Assembly: GCF_040802235.1 (NCBI RefSeq)
Contig: NC_133157.1
Coordinates: forward strand, 31,017,501-31,081,500
Length of the DNA stretch: 64,000 nt
DNA from: Manis javanica
Taxonomy: Eukaryota; Chordata; Mammalia; Pholidota; Manidae
Reading direction: 5' to 3'
Shown here: in pieces, positions 1-10,799 of the stretch
How the letters are laid out: each line of letters begins with the position of its first letter
How positions within the stretch are numbered: the stretch's first letter is position 1
The notes under the pieces: model-generated
The model's database searches: none
What the model saw: only the letters and a program-made list of their open reading frames with translations
What the model was told of the DNA's origin: nothing
Made by a program: the position numbers and the translations under genes

Positions 1-655
1 CTGCCAAGTACTCACCCATCCTTCTGAGTCCAGCTGTGCCCTTTCCTCATCTAAGAAGCCTCCTTTTACTGCCACCCTGTGCCCCCTCATGCCTGGGGCA
101 GCCTATGGCACCCCAGCCATAAAGCCTCACACCGGATAGGTGCTGGCACAGCAGGCCTGTAGGTCTGCCTCTCCCACCAGACTGTGGGTTCCCTCTCCAT
201 CCAGGTCTGTCTCCCCAGTGCCTGAGGAGACTGACCAATGGGAGCCTCTCCCTCTTTGATCTTGGTATGAGTGGGCAGGCCTACCCTGTTGTCCCTACGT
301 GACAGATGATACATGAGGAGCTGGAGACAATGCAGAAGAAGATGTGAGGCCAACTGGGCCATCAGAGCAGGTGGGAAGCAGGGACACAAATGGGCCTTAA
401 GGCACCAGCCAAACAGGGTCTGGGAACAAAGCCACAGAGTAGCAGTCAGCCTGAGAGCCCAAAGGGGAGATGGTGAGTGCTGACTCCAGGGGTGGGGGCT
501 GTAAGCTCCCAGCACCCCTCAGATGGGCCAGTGGTATCCAGGACTGGGATTGCCACCAAGTGCTTGGCAAGCATGTGTTACATAGACGAGGAAATTTGGT
601 CCTTCACACTTGAAAGCAAGGTCACTTATTTTTCCTCCAATGAGTTTCATGGGGG
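1..655. other. Unassigned unique sequence
   Basis: I see no repeat family, RNA gene or convincing coding region here. The open frames on both strands are short and overlap each other, as expected in moderately GC-rich DNA. Confidence 0.4.
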
Positions 656-667
656 AGGCAGGGCAAC

Positions 668-750
668 AAGAGGCATGCCCATTTTGTAGATGAAGCAGCT
701 AAGGCTCAAGGAGGTAAAGCGATTATTTTCAAATTGCCAAGTTCTGCATC
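668..750 (-). repeat. MIR-type SINE fragment (weak)
   Basis: The stretch has the reversed MIR core order: a 'cattttgtagatgaag' block, then a 'ctcaaggaggtaaag' block. It is short and diverged, and the 3' part is gone. Confidence 0.45.
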
Positions 751-908
751 CTCACCTCCTCCTCTCTTTGGGCTATACCATGTTGAGTCAACCATGACAA
801 AATCGATCAGCTTTTGATTCGATTTGGTTTGATTTCCATAGGTAATCCCAAAATAAAATGAAAAAGAGCAATTCTCCAGTGCGACTTCTTGTGTGCTCAG
901 TTATCCAC

Positions 909-1775
909 ACAACTTGTTTTGTTTTGTTCTGGCTTTTTGAGACATAATAGAACTACAATAAACTGTGTATTTTTAAAGCATACCACTGAAGAGAGTTGGC
1001 ATATGTATGCTCCCATGAAACCATCCCCACTCTTGAGACAGTGAACATATCCACCACCCCTAAAATTTTCCTTGTTCCTTTATTTTCCATCCTTCCCTCC
1101 CCTCTTCACATACTGATCCCCAAACATACAGACAGGCAGCCTCAGACCTGCTTTCTATTGTTATTACATTTTCTAGAACTTGGGACCCTGTATATGTGGG
1201 ATCACAGAATATGAACTCATTTTTATCTGGCTTCTTTTAGTCAGCATCATTATTTTTATATTCATGCATGTTGTTGCATGTATCAAAGGTTCATCCCTTT
1301 TCATTACAGAATGGATTTCCATTTATGGCTATACCACAATTTGTTTATCCATTCACCTCTGATGGACATTTGGAATGTTTTCAGTTTTTGTCTCTTAGAA
1401 ATAAAGTTGCCATGAACATTCATACAAAAGTCTCTGAGTAGACGTAATTTCATTATTCCTGGGTAAATACCTAGGAGTGGATCGGGTGGGTCATCTGGCC
1501 AACTTATGGTTAACTTTTTAAGAAACCGCCAACTGTTTTCCAAATTCATTGCACCACTTTACATTCCCACCAGCAGTGTATGAGAGCTCAGGTCCTCCAC
1601 AGCCTCACCAATGCCAGGTATGGTCAGTCTTCAGTTTTAGTCATTCTCGTGGGTGTGTAGTGGTATCTTATTAAGGTTTTAATTTGCATTTTCCTGATGA
1701 GTAATGATGTTGAGCATCTTTTCAAGTGCTTATTTGCCATCCATATATCTTCACTGGTAAGTGTCCAAAGAAAAA
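909..1775 (-). repeat. Old L1 LINE, 3' part (L1M class)
   Basis: Read on the minus strand, this covers the end of ORF2 and the 3' UTR. Landmarks on the plus strand are a (ttttg)n tail remnant near 915, 'gtttatccattcacc' near 1345, 'taaatacctaggagtgg' near 1465 and 'cccaccagcagtgta' near 1568. The remaining ORFs are broken and non-functional. The divergence suggests an insertion that predates the placental radiation. Confidence 0.85.
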
Positions 1776-1834
1776 GTTTTGAAAGATTATTGTACTTGTT
1801 TATTCAGATAGAGTAAATTAGCATACAATTTCGG

Positions 1835-2050
1835 ACATGGTTTTTAGAATCTGTCAGACCTGGTTTCACATCTTGGCTTGGCCACTTACTGTGCAATTTA
1901 GGAAAGTGGCTTACCCTCTCTGAACTTCCTTTTCCTCTTATGTAAAATGAGGATAATAATACGACCCAATAAGGTTTTAATGAGGATCAAATACTTTAAA
2001 ATTTAAAGTATTTAACTCAATACCTAGCATTAATAATAATTATTATAACA
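1835..2050 (+). repeat. MIR SINE
   Basis: Forward MIR order is clear: 'gtcagacctggtttcac', 'ggccacttactgtg', a 'taccctctctgaacttcc' block, 'tgtaaaatgaggataataat' and a 'taatgaggatcaaat' block. It ends in a degraded AT-rich tail. Confidence 0.85.
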
Positions 2051-2184
2051 TCCTCTGTTGCTCTGATTTGAATTGCAACAAGCAAGACCCTTGACATACC
2101 TCACATACTAATCTCTGTGAGAATTAAATGGTGCTTCATGTCCAGTACAGTAGATATACAATGTTTTTTTATAATGAAATTCAG

Positions 2185-2255
2185 CCCAACTCTAGTATGT
2201 CAGAGCTGAAAGAGTCCTTAGAGATATACAAAACCAACTCCATGCCTTAGCTTAG
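2185..2255. repeat. Ancient L3/CR1- or MIR3-type fragment
   Basis: The phrase 'gagctgaaagagtcctta', followed by 'gagatatacaaaaccaactcc', matches the 'ggaccttagagatcatctagtccaa' module of old L3/CR1-type mammalian repeats. It is short and its exact family is uncertain. Confidence 0.4.
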
Positions 2256-2257
2256 TG

Positions 2258-3125
2258 CCTCTGGAAAGCAGAGCCTGAGGCAAGGGTATAGTACTGAGAC
2301 TTTATTTGGGAGGTCCAAACTCAGGGTAGTTAGGGTTAGGAAAAAATTGGGAAATGAAACAAGAGAAGATGCATGAGTGATTATGCAGGTAACTGCCACA
2401 CAATTACACAACAAAGCTCCAAAGAAACACAGTAGGTCTCCTGGGAGCTGTGCTTTCTTAGTACACAGAAATTCCCTGGAAGGTTTGCAAAGAGAAACCA
2501 CACTTCACAGAAGTTCAAGGAGGGTGAAAATAGTGGATACATTAATTTTCCTCCTATAGTCAAGATTCACCCCATGGAGAACAAACTCCCCTGCACTTCC
2601 AAGGTGTGTCATCCAGTACCATGGTGTCCATCTTGGAACACATATCCCACATCCTGCCTTGTAGCATTTCATATAACCCAGAAATCAATGAGCAGCTTAG
2701 TGCAAGTGGATGCCAGCCACGGGAGAAAAAGAAAAGGGACATAAGACTTGTGTCCTGTCTTAGGCTGTGTACTCTCAGAAGCTGACGCTGAGTCAAAGAT
2801 TTGAGTGCAAGAGGTTTTTTTGGAGGAAGCCCAGTAGGAGAGAGGAGATAGGGAAAAGAAGGAAGCCAGTACAGGGTGTGGTGATGAGAAAGCTACCGCT
2901 GTGGGCATCTGGGGTGCCATCCTACTGCAGAACCTAGGACACAATATGAGGCGCCTTTCGGGACTCTGCCACCTGAGAGGTGAGCAAGCTGGGACAGCTA
3001 CCCCCACTTTCCATCATCGTTGCCATAAGGCTGCTCCTGGGGATATAGTTCACCTCTCCCTCAGGAGAAAGGAGGAGAGTCCCAGTTGCTGGCAAGGATG
3101 CCTTGGGCACATCCTAGAATGGTGA
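2258..3125. repeat. Two diverged copies of an unassigned ancient repeat
   Basis: Two blocks start with the same degenerate module: 'gcagagcctgaggcaag' near 2268, and a 'gaagctgacgctgagtcaaag' version near 2778. Each is followed by a 'tttatttgggaggt' or 'tttttttggagg' block. The second continues through 'gagaggagatagggaaaag' and 'ctgtgggcatctggg'. I recognise this as an old interspersed repeat type but cannot name the family. The intervening 2400-2770 may belong to the first copy. Confidence 0.4.
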
Positions 3126-3143
3126 ATGCAGCATCTGTCTGAT

Positions 3144-3335
3144 CAGGGGGTCACCAAACTTTTTCTTAAAGGGCCAGAAGTAAATATTTTAGATTTGTGG
3201 GCCGTGCGGTTTCTGATGCAACTAGTCAGCTCACCCACAGATAATATGTGAACAAATGAGACTGACTTTATCCCAGTGTGATATTATTTACAAAACCAGG
3301 CAGCCAGACTGCAGGCCATAGTTTACAGCCCTCTG
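3144..3335 (-). mobile_element. Non-autonomous hAT-Charlie DNA transposon (MER type)
   Basis: The element starts with a 'cagggggtcaccaaac' terminus followed by 'cttaaagggccagaag', and ends with 'ggccatagtttacag' and a degraded 'ccctctg' terminus. These ends fit the inverted-terminal-repeat layout of short Charlie-derived elements. No transposase is present, as is normal for this class. I did not find a matching 8-bp target duplication, so its flanks have decayed. Confidence 0.7.
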
Positions 3336-3344
3336 TACTACATA

Positions 3345-3460
3345 TATGATGCATCACATTTTGCAGATAAACTAAGGCTCAGTAGGGAAAAGTAACAGGT
3401 CGTACAGCCAGCCACAGGCAGATCTTCTGACTTTCAACCCAGTATACTGCGCTACCTCTT
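3345..3460 (-). repeat. MIR SINE fragment
   Basis: The reversed MIR core is readable: 'gataaactaaggctcag', then a 'gtacagccagccacaggcag' block and 'gactttcaacccagta'. Confidence 0.65.
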
Positions 3461-4189
3461 TACTGGGGCCTTGATCTGTTTTTTAGGAGACTTGTAGCCA
3501 GAGTTCTTCTGGAGGGAGTCTGCATTACCCATAATTCTTAATGGCAGTGGTTTGTTTCCTCTTCGCAGCCAGAAAGGCCTCAGGGACTGCAGCCTGGCAG
3601 CAAGCATCCTCAGAGCAGCTTCTGGCATGTCACTGAGTGAGGCTGCTTTGCAGCCTCCCCCTGCCAGGCCCTCTTCCACCAGGAGATTTGTTCGAGTGTC
3701 TCCCAGCAGCGGCCACAAAATACAGAGTAAAAAAGCAGTTAAAACTTCGGAGCCTATAAAAATCTAAAAATATCCAGGAATGTGTGTGCATATGTGGCCC
3801 TTCCGTGATCAAAACATCTGGGGAGATCAAATGCTCGTGCTTCAGTTTGCCTAGAATTCTGTGAGGACTTGGGAAGGGAAAGGAAGTTGAAAGTCATTGA
3901 CTTAACTGCAGGGGGGAAGGACGTCACAAGAGTTTTGTTTTTTAAGACAAAATAAATTATGCGCATGCAGAATACTCCCCAGGGGGAGTCCTGGACCTCG
4001 ATTTCCTTGGGATTCTGAGGACTGTTTCTCATAACGGGGGTGGAGAGTTCATTGGCTACAGGCTTGAATTCCTGATTTGATGCCTTTCTTAAAATAATAG
4101 AAGATTAAAATACCAAGTCCCTCAATCCAAACAGTAAGAGCTGTGATAATGTAGCAAATCATTAAATGTCAGATTTAAAGGACGCCCAA

Positions 4190-4305
4190 TGTGAGCCATG
4201 TGTAAGTCAGATGAGGAAACTGAGACTGAGAAAGAGAGCTTTCCTGGTGTCCCGTAGAAGGTGGCAGAGGCAGGGCTGAAATGCACGCGTCATGACTCCC
4301 AGACT
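4190..4305 (-). repeat. MIR SINE fragment
   Basis: The reversed MIR core is clear: 'gatgaggaaactgagac', 'gtggcagaggcagggctg' and 'tgactcccagact'. Confidence 0.8.
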
Positions 4306-4309
4306 AGGG

Positions 4310-5310
4310 GTGCATTGGGAAGACGAGTTAGAGGTAAGAGTCAATCCTGGCTCTTGTCTATTCACTAAAGATGATAATGGCTATTTCTGCCCATAAGAAG
4401 CCAGGTTGAGGACCTCTGGATCCTGTACAGCCACTTGCTGTAGACTATGGGGTCCTTGAATGATAAACAAAGGCAGGCAGATGCCCACTCTTTTCATTAC
4501 CAATCATGGTCCCAAATCCAAATAAATGTCCTGACAGTTAGGGTTAGCCTAGAATTCCACTTGGCCCCTGGCTTGAATCCTTGGCCAGAAAGCAGGAGGC
4601 CTATAGGGTACCCTTTCTTCAGGCTGTGCCCTAGCTCTGGAGCAGGGAAAACTAGCCACTCCCTAAAGCTTAGGGCAGCCTGAAGAAGCCACCCACCCAC
4701 TTTTTTTCAACCCCATATATCACAGTACTGGCCTTCGAAATACAAAGAATGGCTTCTTAGCCACTCCTCACTTAAGAGACCAGGGGAAAGCCAAAGCAGG
4801 AGCCTCAAAAAGAGAAGATACAAAGGGAGAAGGGTCTAAGCAGAGCCTCCTACTCAGACCCAGTTTTCAACCCGCCTCTCATCATGGAGAAGTATAATCC
4901 AGGCAGGCTCTATCTTGATCACCACTAGAGGTGAGACCTAGCACGCAATCTAGAGGCTAACCTTTTGTTTCTCTCCAGTTAGTTCAATGATCAGACGCCA
5001 CCAGAGGCCTAACTGTCCCCCACAAAAGAGAAAAGCATGAATTATGAGAACATTCCTACTAGTCTCTTGGCAGTGTGGTTTCTCTAACCTTTCCCACTGC
5101 CCCTATGTCCTACCCAGTCCTGCATGGGACTGTTACCAAGGTCTTTAGAGTTGCCTTTTTCATGCTGCCCCACTAAGCTGAAAATCAACCCTATGACTAA
5201 CAAGCTGAAGAGTATGTAATGGACATCCGAGAGCAACAACCATGACCATCACAGAAACCCCCACATCTGCCACCGTGCTATCAAGGTATCATAGTAGCCT
5301 CCCTCCCATT
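4310..5310. other. Unassigned unique sequence
   Basis: About 1 kb with no repeat family I can name and no long open frame. A CTCF-like core near 4925 ('ccactagaggtga') departs from the motif at key positions, so I did not annotate it. Confidence 0.35.
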
Positions 5311-5338
5311 TTAATCAGTTTGTTTCTCTTTCCACAGA

Positions 5339-5671
5339 GAAAACATTCTCAAATTACGCCAAAAGCTCCCTTTGAACCTTGTACTTATTCTGCTTGATTC
5401 CCGCTGTAAGAACCTCAAGAGACGTAGGAGCCAGGCTAGACACTGGTTCACCTCTTCTTGCAGCTGCAGACAGCACCTTCTGCCGCAGCAGCTCTCACAC
5501 GTCCTGAATGGCGTCCGTCCAACACTAGCGCTCTCATGCACCTCACTCCTCCAAAGTTCCAAAGGGTCACCAAGACAGATTGCTGTGCCAGGATGCACTT
5601 GTGCCATCTGGAAAATACAAACTAATCTCAAAACCAAATGCCAATCTCATACGCTAGCTTCCAGCAGATAA
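5339..5671 (+). other. Open frame after an acceptor-like site; not recognised
   Basis: A strong polypyrimidine tract with 'tttctctttccacag' ends at 5337. The frame from 5339 then stays open for about 110 codons to a TAA at 5669-5671. The translation is rich in Ser, Arg, Leu and Cys, with no domain, signal peptide or repeat that I recognise. The opposite strand is open over almost the same span, which argues for a chance event. It could be a lncRNA exon or nothing. I would not call it coding without transcript evidence. Confidence 0.15.
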
Positions 5672-5839
5672 ACACCTGGAATTAAACGGAATTACAAGAC
5701 TCCTCCTTAGAGTTCACCTTAGGAATTGAGGAACATCCACATGGAAGGACTGGCTTTATTTTATCTCCATTTCTGGAGCTGTCCTGTTTTATAGACTGGG
5801 TGGGGGTTGGGGGAGAATGTCACATGTCATATGTCTATT

Positions 5840-5900
5840 TTTTCATTTTTTTATATTTTATTCATTCAATAAGCGTTATGTGCTGATGCCTGAACAGCAT
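5840..5900 (-). repeat. L2 LINE 3' fragment (short)
   Basis: The reversed L2 3' end is recognisable as 'attcattcaataagcg' and 'tatgtgctgatgcctg'. It is short and diverged. Confidence 0.4.
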
Positions 5901-6139
5901 CCATGATATCCATGACTGGCCTTAACTCTCTTGGCTCCTATTGGGTAGCTCAGGGATGGCTGTGGACCACAGTACAGGACAGTCCGGGAGTAGAAGAGCT
6001 GGTTTTTCCTGGAGCTACTGAGAGTGAGGTGTGCTCTTTGCAAACACACTTTCCACACTGGAATGATTTAAACCTGAAACTAACTTTTGTGACTTCATGT
6101 AAGATTTCTTGGGCAGTATAACCACCTTCAAATCTTAGC

Positions 6140-7460
6140 TACTACCCCGTATTATTTTTTTATTGAAGTATTGTTGATATACAATGTTATACTGGCTTCA
6201 GGTATACAACATAGAGATTCAACAACGATCTACATTATGAAATGCTCACCATAGTAAGTATAGTTACTATCTGTCACCATATGAAGTTGTTGCAATATTG
6301 ACTATATTCCCCATGCTGTACCTTTCATCTCCATGAGTTATTTATTTTATAACTGGAAGTCTGTACCTCCTTTTCCCCTTCACCTATTTTGCCCATTCTC
6401 TGACCTCCCTTCCCTATGGCAACCACCAATTTATCCTCTGTATTTATGTGTTTATTTCTATTTTGTTCACTTGTTCTATTTTTTTTTATTCCACACGTAA
6501 GTGAAATCATATGGTATTTGTCTTTCTCTGATTTATTCACTTAGCATAATACTTTCTAGGACCATCTATGTTGATCACAAATGACAAAATTTCATTCTTT
6601 TTATGGCTAAGTAATATTCCATTGTATGTATGTATCACATCTTCTTTATCCATTCATCTTTCAGTGGATACTTAGGTTGCTTTCATATCTTGGCTACTAT
6701 AAATAATGCTGTAGTAAATAGAGTGGTGCACGTATCTTTTTGAACTAGCAATTTTGTTTTCTTGGAGTAAATACCCAGAAAGCGAATTACTGGGTGGTAT
6801 GGTATTTCTAAGTTTTTGAGGAATCTCCATACAGTTTTTCATAGTGGCTGCACCAATTTACAGTCCCACCAGCAGTGTACCAGGATTCCTTTTTCTCCAC
6901 ATCCTCCCCAACAATTGTTACTTCTTATCTTTTGAATACTAGCCATTCTGACTGGTATGAGGTGATAACTCATTGTAATTTTTATTCACATTTCCCTGAT
7001 GTTTAGTGATGTGGGGCCATCTTTTCATATGCCTATTGGCCATCTGTACATTTTCTTTGGAAAAATGTATATTCAGATGCCCATGTTTAAAGTGGATTTT
7101 TTTTTTTTTGGTGTTGAGTTGTGTGAGTTCTTTATATATTTTGTGTATTAACCCCTTATAGGATATATCATTTGCATATATATCCTCCCATTCAGTAGGT
7201 TGCCTTTTCATTTTGTTGATGGTTTTCTTCACTGTGCAGAAGCTCTTTAATTTAATGTAGTCCCACTTGTTTATTTTTGCCTGTTTCCTTTGCTGGGGTA
7301 ACATATCCAAAAAAATACTGTGAATGGCAATGTTCAGAAGTTTATTGCTTGTGTTTTCTTTCAGGAATTTTATGGTTTCAGGTCTTATATTTAGGTCTTC
7401 AATCCATTTTGAGTTTATTTTTGTGTGTGTGTATGTGAATTTTGTGTATGTATTTTTTAA
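6140..7460 (-). repeat. L1 LINE, ORF2 C-terminal region and 3' UTR (L1MA/MB-like)
   Basis: Read on the minus strand this is the last part of ORF2 plus 3' UTR. Plus-strand landmarks include 'gaagtattgttgatatac' near 6162, 'aagtgaaatcatatggta' near 6500, 'cccaccagcagtgta' near 6867 and 'cactgtgcagaagctc' near 7232. A decayed minus-strand frame at 6939-7310 still carries recognisable L1 ORF2 end sequence (Trp-Asp-Tyr-Ile-Lys-Leu-Lys and a Gln-Pro-Thr-Glu-Trp stretch), but the ORF is truncated and non-functional. It is better preserved than the other old L1 pieces in the first half of the window. Confidence 0.9.
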
Positions 7461-7464
7461 AAAG

Positions 7465-10400
7465 GATCCCAGGGTATTTTTAATTTGGGAAGTAGGGAAA
7501 CAGGACCAGAGAGCTACTTGTTCTGCTTTTCATCTAGATGTCAGGCTGAAGGTAAATGCGAAGTCACATTGATCCTGAGATATGCTTGTGATTTCTACAT
7601 TCTGTTGGTATACAACTGATATTGTGAGTTTCTTAAAGATACTCTTGATTAAGGCGGCCTTAAATCCAAACTTGCTCATGAAAGTTCCAGTTTGTACCTG
7701 TTGTCCTGACTTCCTGTCTGATTCAGCATTTGTTCAGGATGTTTGTATGTTATTGTTATTTCTAGTGGGGGTTACTTCATTCTTCCATGCACACTGTATA
7801 AACCTGTCTGGTGACCTTGGTTGTACAAAGCGACTAAGCATATTTCAAGATGGAAGTTAGAACAGGTGAGACTACGTGGCTTAACAGGTAACCATGAGGA
7901 AAATAGACTGAGCTGCCCATTCGTTGGTTCCAAGTCTATAAATAGAAAAGGCAAGGATTGGAGAAGAGGTGACATGAAGAATCAAGCAGGACTTTTCTGA
8001 TATTCTTGATTTTTCTGGCCCAAGGCCACATCCCTAGTTAAAAAAAGATCAAAATATGGGGACATGTAGGTTGCAGGCTCCAACTTCTAGGGAAGTAATC
8101 AAAAGCATCTTCTCACATATTCTACCCATTAGTAGAAGTTTTCCGACATGGGAGATAGGCAGTGCTTCAAGGGGGTGCTAAGATAATGATGGTAAAAAGA
8201 TTTTAAACACTTGCCAATTCCCATCTAATATAGCTGCTTAGGGGCATCATGTTGAGAACGATTCTAGGTTTGGCAAGAATGAGAGCCATCATCGATTTGG
8301 GATGTTGGCCATGAATCAGGAGCAGAGAGCATCTGCATACATGTCGGTGATCTGCCATTTCTGTACTAACAAGAAGTGCTTTCAATAGGAGAAACACAGA
8401 ACTTTAAAAATTCTTTCTTCCACATGGCATACCATATTGGATCCTTTTTCCTTTTTGGGTTGATTATGTCTGTAACTCTAGCTAGCTGAGAAGGGCCTGG
8501 AGCTACTCTACTTTATGAGACTGCTCTTTTCTACCATTAATTTCGTAAGAGTGAGCAGTGTGGGAGATTTAAGCCTATTCCACTAGATCTTAAGAAAAGA
8601 TCTTTCTCTTCCCCCTGGGTGTGTCCTTTCTTGGTTCTGCTCATGGGAATGATCACTCAGAATGAACTAGGATGGTTTTTCATATGGGCCTTAGTCCACC
8701 CTGGAGCACAAAGTCAGTCCTTATGACTCAGACAGAATCTAGCCTATTTCCCCAAAGTAAGAAGACTTAGTGCCAAAAATTTCTCTCTACTTAAAAAACA
8801 TTTTTTCTCTGACTACCTTTGTCCACTTGTACCTCGTTCATGAAGCTAACAGAACTGGTGTCAGACAAACTGGGCAACTGATCAAAGGCTAAGGGATTTG
8901 AGATCTCAGCAAAACATCCTGCCATCTTACCATGACTACCAATAATATATTTTCCCCTGGAGATATAAGGATTGAAGATAATATATATAAAGAGCCTAGG
9001 ACTCAGCTAACTCTTATACAGTTAACTATTATTGTCATCATTATAATAATGACCAATGTTACTTGAAGACCAAATCTTTCCTCATCTAATTTGATTCATG
9101 GCTGGAGTAATATGTATTGTAGGGAGTGGAAGGTAATTCTCTTGAGAAAATACCTGGACAACAGCAGGCAGTGTATATCCCCCTCAAAGACCCATTAGTA
9201 AGAAATTCCATTCTATACCCCATTGTTCAGCTGAATGCTTTGAAACATAATGGAAAGTTTGATGTCAGCCACCTTCCATCCTAGGATTTGTACTTTGTGA
9301 AGTTTTCACTATTTCTTTCTTTAAAAATATTCTGGAGGTCCAGGATGAACTTCCTCAAATAATTCTTGCTTATCAACAGGCTGGGTGTGAGATGTGTATA
9401 GACTCCAGTTGTACCATAATAAACCACTGGGAAACCTTGAGGCACTTTGGCAAGCTATCTTCAGAATGGCTAGACACTGGGAAGTGGGTGTGTGTCCTAG
9501 GTCCTTCCATGCAAAGAGTCACCTTGCCTTTACAATGGGACAAGCTGGATGCGAGGGCTCTTGGGAAAGAAGTGGTTTACATCATTAAGAACAACTGTAA
9601 ATACAGGATTTGTAGATTTGGGTAAGCCAGGTTTATATATTGCCTATTGGTGGGGAAGGAAAAAAGCTCTGTGTTATGAGTATGTACACTTTAAAATAAA
9701 CCAATAAAGGTTCTGAAGACCCTATACTCCAAAAAAAACTTTGGTAGAAAAGACAACTGGCCCAGCCCTGAACTGTGTAAATGAATGTTGGGCCAAGGAT
9801 GCTAAAGGGCCCTGTGCTTTTTCAGGAAGCAGAGGAGTTCAGAAATGGAGGCCCGAAGACATGGATGATCCATGAGATGGAGCAAGTGAGGCATCATTTG
9901 CCAGAAAACAAGGCTGAGAATGTACAGTGTGACCCAAGGATGCACTGTATAAATTAAAAGGATAATATATGTGAATCAGAAGATAGACAGTGTCAATGTC
10001 CACTAAATCAGAAGTCTTAAGTTTGAGAGATAATGTAAGAATGGGATTTGGTGAAGAAACCAGGTATACCCTAAAGTCTGCCTTGGCCCAAACACTTTCT
10101 TCCTCATAATTAGACCAAGAGAAACAGATGTACTCAAAAGCAATAAAATAAGACATTATTAGCAAAGTACTAAAATTAATTACAGAATTCTAACAAACTA
10201 GGCTGGATCATGTGAAGGAGCCCCTTTTTCTCATCAGAAGAGGCTGTATGGATAGTTAATGTTCCCCCGTGTCCAGGGGACTATGCCATCTGGGGCAGCT
10301 GCACGTAGGGTGGCAGATGTTTGTCAGGCTTGGCTGTCCTTCTCTCAGGATTTTCTGCTGGGGCTGCTGGGCATCCAGCTCTGCCATTGTTCACCAGGAG

Positions 10401-10790
10401 CCAGGGATGTCTTCAGGACAAACTGAAGACTGCAGAGGAAAATGCAAGGGAAGGAAGATTTTAACTAGTTGAGGAGGAACTTTCTAATGGCCAAGCTCTT
10501 CATGATGGAAAAGCGGCCTCTGAGGATCGTGAGCTCTCTGCTTCTGGAGGGGAATTAGCCAAGACAGGTAACTTTAAACGAAATGCTGTGTAAGAGTTAC
10601 AACCTCAAAAGAGAATAGACCCATTAGGTACCTCTCCACCTTTAGAATTATAATTCTGCGTCATGTCACTACTCCAGTCCCCAATTTCCTGATCTTTAAA
10701 AACACTCCTGAGGTCCTTTCCTGCTTTGTGATAATGATAGAGCCTGAATGATGTTGCCACATATTTTGGTACATTGTAGACAAAGAGAAC
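7465..10790. other. Long unassigned stretch (unique or unrecognised old repeat)
   Basis: Over 3 kb where I can name almost nothing. A weak MIR-like tail lies at 8930-9050 ('agcctaggactcagctaac' then a 'ttattgtcatcattat' tract). The frame at 9392-9625 (77 codons) is followed by 'aataaaccaataaa' near 9697, which resembles a polyadenylation signal, but it has no recognisable protein features. An undetected ERV internal fragment or very old LINE cannot be excluded. Confidence 0.3.
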
Positions 10791-10799
10791 AGGATGAAC

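Noticed and set aside
2325..2340. Telomere-like 'gttagggttagg'
   Set aside because: Only two units, inside an old repeat.
4924..4940. CTCF-like 'ccactagaggtga'
   Set aside because: It lacks the GGC part of the motif that contacts the central zinc fingers.
7324..7860. Plus-strand open frames of 82 and 92 codons
   Set aside because: The first lies in the antisense of an L1, and the second has no protein features.
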